Shown here: piece by piece, positions 57,073 through 64,000 of the stretch
Layout: every line of letters starts with the position of its first letter
Numbering within the stretch: position 1 is the stretch's first letter
Source of the DNA: Rhipidocladum racemiflorum
Taxonomy: Eukaryota; Streptophyta; Magnoliopsida; Poales; Poaceae
Reading direction: 5' to 3'
Length of the DNA stretch: 64,000 bases
NCBI GenBank assembly: GCA_036346355.1
Contig: CM070570.1
Span: 1,178,001-1,242,000, forward strand
Made by a program: the position numbers and the translations under genes
Notes under the pieces: generated by a model
Told to the model about the DNA's origin: nothing
Databases searched by the model: none
What the model saw: the letters and a program-made list of their open reading frames with translations, nothing else

Positions 57073-57781
57073 GTTACCCGGATACACCGAAACAGATATG
57101 TTGATATCACGATACACTATTTTTTTCTTTCTAAAAATACCATACGGCGATATGTGTGTTATATAATAAAAATAAAATAATAGAGAAACATACATGAGAT
57201 ATGATATATTATACACAAAATAGACATACAATAGACAATAACAAAGAAAATGAAGAAGCAAATAGACTAGATCATCTCAAAGGTTCATCAACCCATAGCA
57301 AATGGCTTAGGACATCTAGTCCCAAACGTTTCTACAATTGTGTGTTTCTATTCCTGCTAGCCGCAGCCATATATCTTGCATCCTAGCTGTTGCTAGCCTG
57401 ACCAACTCCTAGATGCCGCTGGCTACATGAGAGTATACCACACTATCATAGTCAGGAAGAAAGAAGAGTACTAATAGGAGGACTCACCGTGCTTAAAGAC
57501 CAGTGACAGAAAGAGAGGTGCTGCTCGCCGCTGTCTACAGTGGAAGAGAAATATTTGCATGGGAGCCTACGGAAGAGAAGAGCAGGGCGGTGATGTAGGG
57601 AGCGATAAGAAACTGCGGGATAGGAATACACGATTCCATAGTCTCCTTCGGAGTTGTAAAAGTATTATAGTTGAGAGGTATTGAACAAGTATCGGATTTT
57701 TTTTTTTTTTGAAAAATAGGAAATTTACCGTTACGCCGTATCCGATACCATACGCCAATTTTTTTTGCAGCAGCGAGTAAC
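57073..57781. mobile_element. Possible DNA element with GTTACCCGGATAC-type ends
   Basis: GTTACCCGGATACACC at the left faces 'cgagtaac' at the right, with inner 'gatatcacgatac'/'gtatccgatacc' text. ATTAAGGCC occurs just outside both ends (57,061-57,069 and 57,786-57,794), possibly a 9-bp target duplication a few bases off the TIR. Termini resemble the 23,612 MITE. Confidence 0.35.
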
Positions 57782-58282
57782 ATGGATTAAGGCCCATTTG
57801 AAAGGTCGGATTTAAGTAAACCGCTTTACGTTTCCCGATTACAAATTTGAAAAGGGGGATGTATACGGAGTACCAGCCAAATACTCCAAATATATCATCG
57901 CTCGCATTTCTAGGTAGAGTTAAATTCAACTAAAATGCTGTACCTTAAATTCGAATAAGATACACGCATCTATTGCTGACACACAAAGTATTGTACTAGA
58001 CTACTACAATACTCTTTGCTTACAGTTTGAAAGACGGAAATTAAAAAAAAAAAAATCCCAAGTGGTGTCGCCGAGCCTGCGTTGGAGTAACGAGCACAGC
58101 CAAGGGAGTTAGGGAGACAGCATTTAAGTTTGGTTTTGGCGTCTTATATGTAAATCAAGTAGGTACCTTTATGGTGGGTCCCACCAGTAAGAGAGATAAA
58201 CAAGCGTCAGCCACATGGAAGTGGCCAAACAAACCGGCACGCTCTCGCTCGCTCGTCTTTTTCTTTTCTTTTTTTTCCTCGA
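57782..58282. promoter_or_regulatory. Upstream region of the phosphatidylserine synthase gene
   Basis: No clear TATA box in the last 200 bp. A-run at about 58,043-58,055. The region ends in a CT-rich transcription-start area, as in many TATA-less housekeeping genes. Confidence 0.35.
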
Positions 58283-58290
58283 GAAACCCC

Positions 58291-58320
58291 TCTCTCTCTC
58301 TCTCTCCTTTTCTTTGACCA

Positions 58321-58361
<41 letters not shown>
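58291..58361 (+). repeat. (CT)n tracts at the PSS transcription start
   Basis: CT repeats at 58,291-58,307 and 58,326-58,361. Such Y-patch/CT tracts mark core promoters and leaders in grasses. They create false Leu-Ser and Arg-Glu repeat frames. Confidence 0.9.
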
Positions 58362-58364
<3 letters not shown>

Positions 58365-58542
58365 AAGAAGAGAAGATTCTCAGGGCTAGTCTCCACCCTA
58401 TCCCTCTCCCTCTTCCTTTCTCTCTCCCCGAAGAGCAGCAAAGAAGCGAAAAGAACAAATCCCTCGATCGCTTTCGACGGCCAAGATCTCCTCCACGGCT
58501 GATCGTACGGCCGACACGGGGTTGTCGCTTTCCTCCACGTAG
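58362..58542 (+). other. 5'UTR exon of the phosphatidylserine synthase gene
   Basis: CT-rich leader ending CCACGTAG before a GTGTTTTCCC donor at 58,543; acceptor proposed at TTTTACAG ending 59,869. The leader intron would be 58,543-59,869 (1,327 bp) and T-rich as usual. The 5' limit is a guess. Confidence 0.45.
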
Positions 58543-59894
58543 GTGTTTTCCCTCTCCTCCTCTCCATTTCTCTATCGGCATCTCAGCACAGATTTCCTGT
58601 TAGTTTTGTTTTCCATTGCATTCAGTAGATGGCATGTTCGTTTTCCCAGCTTAATCCCATCGAGCGTTTCCTCCATTGCAATCCTATTTCTGTTTGGGGT
58701 TTTTTCGGGTTTCCTCCATTGACGGTTGTCTCGAGTTCCTGAAAAGGTCACTTTTTCTGGTTCCTGGGAGTTCTGATAGGAGGAACTGAGGTGGTTTCTT
58801 CAGGCCACAGGCGTATGGGACTGATCAAAATGCTGCCTTTCCGATGTCTCCTATTGTTCTTGCCCAAATACCTTCTCAATGCAATTGCTTGCATTCTTTC
58901 TTTCCCTTGATTTTTCCTTCATCACAAAGACCCATTTTTCCTGCTTATTTACCAGCCTTACGAAAAACGTAGCCTATATCTGCCCATTTCTTCTTCTTCT
59001 TTTATGTGCATTTGAGGGCCCTTTTATGCGTGGAAATCACCAACAGATTTCATCGGATTTGATGTGCGCATCTCTAATTCCCGACTTTTGCAGCATTGTA
59101 AAAGCTGCTGCTTTCAGCTTTTGGGTTTTCTTAATTTGGAGGCGGTGTACGGCTCCCCTGTTGGACCTAATTACTTCCACAGTAGTTAAATCATGGTGTT
59201 TTATTTCTTTTTTGTCTCCCTTTTAAGTACAAATGTATTTCCTTTTCCTTTATTGTCTTCTTCTGCTTCCGGTTTCGTCTGCTATGCTCTCATGTAGCCT
59301 TTGGTTGCAGGCTTGCAGCAGACCACTCTTTTTGTTATTTTGGAATAACCAGAGCCACACAAAGTATGAGCATTGTTATATGCACCTCACAAGTTCACCT
59401 AGCTGATTTTATCAAAAGAAGAAGAAAAAAAGTTCACCTAGCTGATGTGCCACTTGAACCATTTTGGAGAGAAGTAGGTGCAGATTGTGGAATCCCAGTG
59501 ATCTCTTGCAAATCCTATGGATAGAGCTAGAACAATAAGCTTGTCCGGTGCGAGTGTAGGTTTGATGCTTCAATAGTACAGTACTACAGTTTGATGTGTT
59601 TATGTCAAATTAAGATTTTTATTTGAAGGAAGTGTTTATTCCCAGATGTGCTGGACCATTTCTAGTTGTCCACTTGTAGCTACTGGTTTATTTCCTTGGC
59701 CTAAGTTGTACATTATTCAGTTGTTAGCTATTTGTCTCACCGGATGTTGTGCATCTTTAGCAAGGGTTGTAACTACATGGTACTCTCGTCAGGAAGAGTG
59801 GTTCATTTGTTTCTTCTTGAAGGCCGGTAAGATTTTGTATTCTCATATGCTACTATGGATATTTTACAGATAGTAAATTGCCAAGGTTGTTCCC

Positions 59895-62800
59895 ATGGAG
59901 ATCAATGGTCATCACAAACTTAGAAGAGAATTTATTGTCCGAGAGTGCAATGGTGTAAAACCGCTCAATAATTTTGGCGAAGTTGATCCGTGGACAGCAT
60001 GGGCATACAAACCACGGACGATCTCATTGTTGCTGATGGGAACATGCTTTTTAATGTGAGCTCAATATATTTTTCCTGCAGAATTATTTCGAGGTCGTTT
60101 CTAAAGGACATTTCTTATAATGAAGATGCTAATGTATTGCTGATGATTGACCTGCTGCGGAATTTTTACCGTTGTTTGGGCTACTACAAAAAAAATACTT
60201 AACAATTGCACAAGTGCTGTATATTTGATGGCTAATTGTTTTATGCTCTTTATCAGCTGGGCAAGTGGTGCTCTTGATCCAGAAAGAAGCTTCTCCACTG
60301 ATCGTGTCTCATCTGTTAAAAGGTAATTCCACATATTATAGGATATAAAATCAGTGTTTTCTTCTAAGTTTGGACATCTGTTAGTCCTTATCCCTTGATA
60401 GGGATAACAAGTTGCAGCGATTTGTGTTCTATTGCTTTCTTTGCATCTCTATTTATTACGAAGCTCCATCTGCTCTACATTCACTACTTTTTCTACCATT
60501 GTTTCTCGGTCCTTTATCTGCCGATTCTCATCAGGAGAATTTCTGTACTCATACGTTTCCCCCCTTGTCAACAGGGGTGTCTTCGCAATGATTGCTGTTT
60601 TTTTGGCTTATTCTTTTCTTCAGGCACCTTCAACGTGAGTTACAGAAACTCTTTATCCTAACTCTGATTATGGTATGGACGGGCATGTAGTTATAAATAA
60701 GGATACCACACGCTGCTATGGAACAAATTGAGAACGCGTTTCTGGATGTTTGATGTTCTATTTCAACCTTTCAATATCTTTTAGCTTGTTAGTGTGATTC
60801 ATAGAAATTTTTTCCTTTAACCTGATATGTTAATTTATAGAAGAAATCAAAGATCACTCCCACCCACCCTCTGCTTCAATGTAGCCTTCTCTATTAAATT
60901 TGTTTCTGTGGGTTTATGCAAACATTTACTGACATTTACTTCCACTATGATTCAGTGTACTCATTAGACCACATCCTGCCATTTGGCGGCTGGTCCATGG
61001 GATGGCAGTTGTTTACCTTGTTGCCCTCACCTTTTTGCTTTTCCAGGTAAGTACATTTTCTTTTTATTAATCTCGCTAAAAAAGTTATTTATTTTATTCT
61101 TTGGATTCATGAATTGTCAAAAACATTACATTTTATTTTATTCAGATCTCTTTAACAAAACCATATCATGTTAACTGCTTCACACATTGCTAATGAATGG
61201 CATAAAAGTCCCTGTCTCAGTTTCTTTCTTAGCATACAGAGTTGCATTTTACTAGTATTTCAGCTCAACTTCACTCCCAACTAAATATAGGCCATTGCTT
61301 GGTAATTGGAATATCTGGCAAAACATATTGACAACATAAGGTAAGAGTACCAATGCCAAGTGTAATAGTACACAACTTGAAAGTGAATACAGATCAATTT
61401 GGAAATATGGTAATTTAAGAGAGTAAGACGCAATGGGGAAAAGGGGTCAGAGTGTCCCATTTTTTGCGGCATCCGGGTAGCTTGTTTATGCAGTAGGAAA
61501 CTTCCCAGATAGCTTGGTGCCATGTTCGGGTATTATCCGACAGGTAGCCAAAATGCCAATAGAAAGTTGTCAACTCTCACACTTCTTTATTTTTTTTTAA
61601 AAAAAAGTAGCAAACTCTTCGAAGCACATCTGAAATCGGAAAATATTTCAGTCCAAATTTAATTCACTCTATTTGCTGCTAAACAATGGCATCATTGCTT
61701 ATGATTTGTCCCATATGTTTACTCTGCTGCTATCTGTTATATTGTTTTGGCCAATAGGTCTTCTCCTAATCAGATAAAACAATGTTTCAAGTTTCAACAA
61801 GTTATAATTTATTGGCAAAGATAATAAAAAATGGAAATAAAAGCTATAGTTAGCCTTGTATCTCATATTTTTCTTTTACTTAATTTTGCAGACTCGTGAT
61901 GACGCTAGGCAATTTATGAAGTATCTTCACCCTGATCTTGGTGTAGGTAATGCAGTTACTTTTCTATATCTGATCTAATAGAGGAGATTTATGTGGTTGA
62001 AGAAATCCTTATTTTCCTACCTACATTTGAGCAGAATTGCCTGAAAGATCTTACGGAAATGACTGCCGTATATATGTACCTGATCATCCGAAAAGCAGGT
62101 TTAACAATGTTTATGTATGATGACTCCATTCACCAACCTACTTCCCTTTAATGTTCAATTTGATTTGTCTTATTTCTCCGATCGAGCGGTCTTGGAGATG
62201 CTTCAAGTTACTGACTTGAATATAGGTTTCTCTAGGAGATCCTTTTTGATGAGTTTGTTATTGCCCATATCCTTGGATGGTGGGGAAAGGCTATAATGAT
62301 ACGAAACCAACCACTTTTATGGGTGTTATCAATTGGCTTTGAGCTAATGGAGGTATGTACTGTTTTATCTTATGTGCTCAATTTCTTTTTTATTTCTGTC
62401 TTTTGAATTTAGATTCCTCACGTAGTGTCTTATGCACTGCAGCTCACTTTTCGGCATATGTTGCCAAATTTCAACGAGTGTTGGTGGGATAGCATTGTCC
62501 TAGACATATTGATCTGCAACTGGTTTGGTGAGGTTTTATGTGGTTTTCAGTCATTTTTCTATATAAAATACCTCCCTTTTGTTTGAAGTTTGAACTAAAT
62601 ACCTTTGTTTAGCACATATCGAAATTAACATTTTGTTCTCTGGCTTTATAGCCTCATTTGCAACACAGTTTACCTGTACTATAATGCTGATGGAGTTGCA
62701 TCCTCTGATTCCTTGTAGTTCTCAATTTGCAATTGTACCTTAATACATAAAAGTTATTCATGGAAACAACTATGTTTTTCATTTATCCACTGAACTCTTT

Positions 62801-63273
62801 TGCTTATTGCAAAGAGGGAAGAGTGGTTTTTTATTATAGTTTTGTGAGGTTCTCGTGATCCTTTGGATGAGGAGCAAAGCTGTGGTATTTTGTCTGGATT
62901 TTTTTTTGACGGGGTATTTTGTATGGAATTGCATAGGATGAACTGCATTGCTTAATGCTATGACATTCATGCCATTAAAATTTAGAGACTGATTCCATGC
63001 ATATCTCTGCCATTACTGGTAATGCTTGGTATTCTCATATTTGTTTATTCTTCTGGGCTGCATCATCTTTGTATGCATGTTTTGTTGAAGTACTAGAGTG
63101 ACTGCGGCATGGTTTAACCATTTACATTTACAAGGTAGGTTTCACCTCTTGTTGACGGGAACAATTTTATCTGTGATTCAGGTATCTGGGCTGGAATGAA
63201 GACTGTGAGATACTTTGATGGGAGGACATATGAATGGGTTGGCTTGAGTCGACAACCCAATATTATCAGTAAG
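59895..63273 (+). CDS. PSS1: Phosphatidylserine synthase (base-exchange type), N-terminal 269 codons, runs off the window
   Basis: Exons 59895-60055, 60257-60322, 60575-60634, 60956-61046, 61892-61946, 62035-62114, 62236-62352, 62443-62527 and 63182-63273 join in frame with GT..AG borders. The protein opens [11 protein letters not shown]; conserved plant PSS1 text follows: [141 protein letters not shown] and [14 protein letters not shown]. About 425 residues are expected, so some 155 and the 3' exons lie to the right. This ER-membrane enzyme exchanges the head group of phosphatidylethanolamine for serine. PSS1 in Arabidopsis and its rice counterpart affect microspore and internode growth. Start chosen as the first ATG after the leader-intron acceptor. 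Several hydrophobic segments are visible; no lesions. Confidence 0.93.
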
Positions 63274-64000
63274 GTATGTTAATTGGATGTTTAGGCAAGT
63301 GAGCTGAGCTGCCCGGCAAAGCATGTAGGGATATTGAATTTTCTTTCTTTTAGCCCTTGTCCCCATTTTGGTGATATTCGTCTTTGAGGTGAGGGAGCAT
63401 ATTTCTATTTCCAGTTGTATGTGGTATTTTATCCTACCTCAGTCTCATGGTAAGGTGATTAAGTCTAGGACTGTGGGGTTTACTGAGAAACCATCACGAT
63501 TCCCTCTATGGTCTGACAATTAAAATAATTCCTTTGCTGTTCTGGAATACTTTAAGTACAAGCCCAAGCTTTTCTGCTCAAGAGCTCACACTTTACATCA
63601 TTTACAACGGATTATCTGCAACTGCGCCACTTAAGCCTTAACTGGAGTGCTACACTGACCAATGCAACAAGTGCTAGTATTAATCTTTCTTAAACTTTTG
63701 TTAATATTGGGACACTCCAGAGTTCCAGTTTAAGGAACAAGCATTTTGCTCACAACAAAGTAATACTGGAACGCCTCCATACTTGCCATTGGCATAACTG
63801 ATATATTAGTGGACGCTAGCCCAGTATTTAGCTTACTGTTAGTTACAGGTACAAAATGGAAAAACTTTTCAGCTTGATGTTTATGTCTTGACAGGTCCTT
63901 TTTTGTATGTTTTCTTTTATGTGTATTGAAACAAACAGCCCGTGTAGGTTATACTGTGGTGTGCTATATTATCTCCAATGTAAAATTTTTTTATTGAATT
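63274..64000 (+). other. PSS intron 9 of the coding region, incomplete
   Basis: Begins with GTATGTT donor; no following exon (expected to start near a VKRTLGQF-type motif) before the right edge. Confidence 0.7.

Noticed and set aside
58207..58581. 124- and 95-residue Arg-Glu / Leu-Ser frames
   Set aside because: Translation of the CT-rich PSS leader and promoter.

Overview
The window is nuclear DNA from a grass (Poaceae). Evidence: plant introns with GT..AG borders, three genes whose exons join into clear plant proteins, grass-type MITEs (Stowaway, Tourist, Micron-like, hAT, Mutator), Helitron ends and a chromovirus with a tRNA-Met primer site. The species cannot be fixed from sequence alone. 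No prokaryotic, organellar or CRISPR sequence was seen.

Layout: 1-8,100 is repeat-rich intergenic DNA: a degraded gypsy LTR, a foldback element, a chain of Micron-like MITEs embedded in (CA)n/(TA)n tracts, and a ~200-bp tandem duplication just upstream of the first gene. 8,219-10,074 (+) is a seven-exon WAT1-type transporter gene. 10,075-16,690 is intergenic with a Helitron, a minisatellite and a 112-bp duplication. 16,774-20,342 (+) is a six-exon plastid class I fructose-bisphosphate aldolase gene. 21,319-21,652 (+) is the orphaned, frameshifted first exon of a DExH-box RNA helicase gene; no further helicase exon is visible.

23,513-29,936 is a nested insertion: a PIF/Harbinger-like element holding a small foldback element and a complete, very young chromovirus (24,181-29,653; two 428-bp LTRs differing at three bases; one open gag-pol frame). 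31,060-37,231 is a giant imperfect inverted repeat whose arms carry the same decayed host-gene exons, head to head around a ~65-bp centre; the left arm holds an extra ~1.2 kb with a Mutator-type MITE. Then follow a Stowaway MITE, another gypsy LTR remnant, a Helitron-like 3' end (40,829), a 5'-truncated LINE (45,740-46,901), a Tourist-like element with a nested LTR (48,876-49,916), and mostly featureless DNA to 58,200.

58,200 to the right edge carries phosphatidylserine synthase (+): a 5'UTR exon, a ~1.3-kb leader intron and the first nine coding exons; the rest lies outside the window.

The three intact genes are independent (auxin/cell-wall transport, plastid carbon metabolism, ER phospholipid synthesis), all on + and with normal spacing between WAT1 and aldolase. 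The ~38 kb between the helicase exon and the PSS gene is almost entirely transposon-derived. The most unusual objects are the giant inverted repeat (a possible hairpin-siRNA locus), the Micron/microsatellite chain and the beheaded helicase gene.
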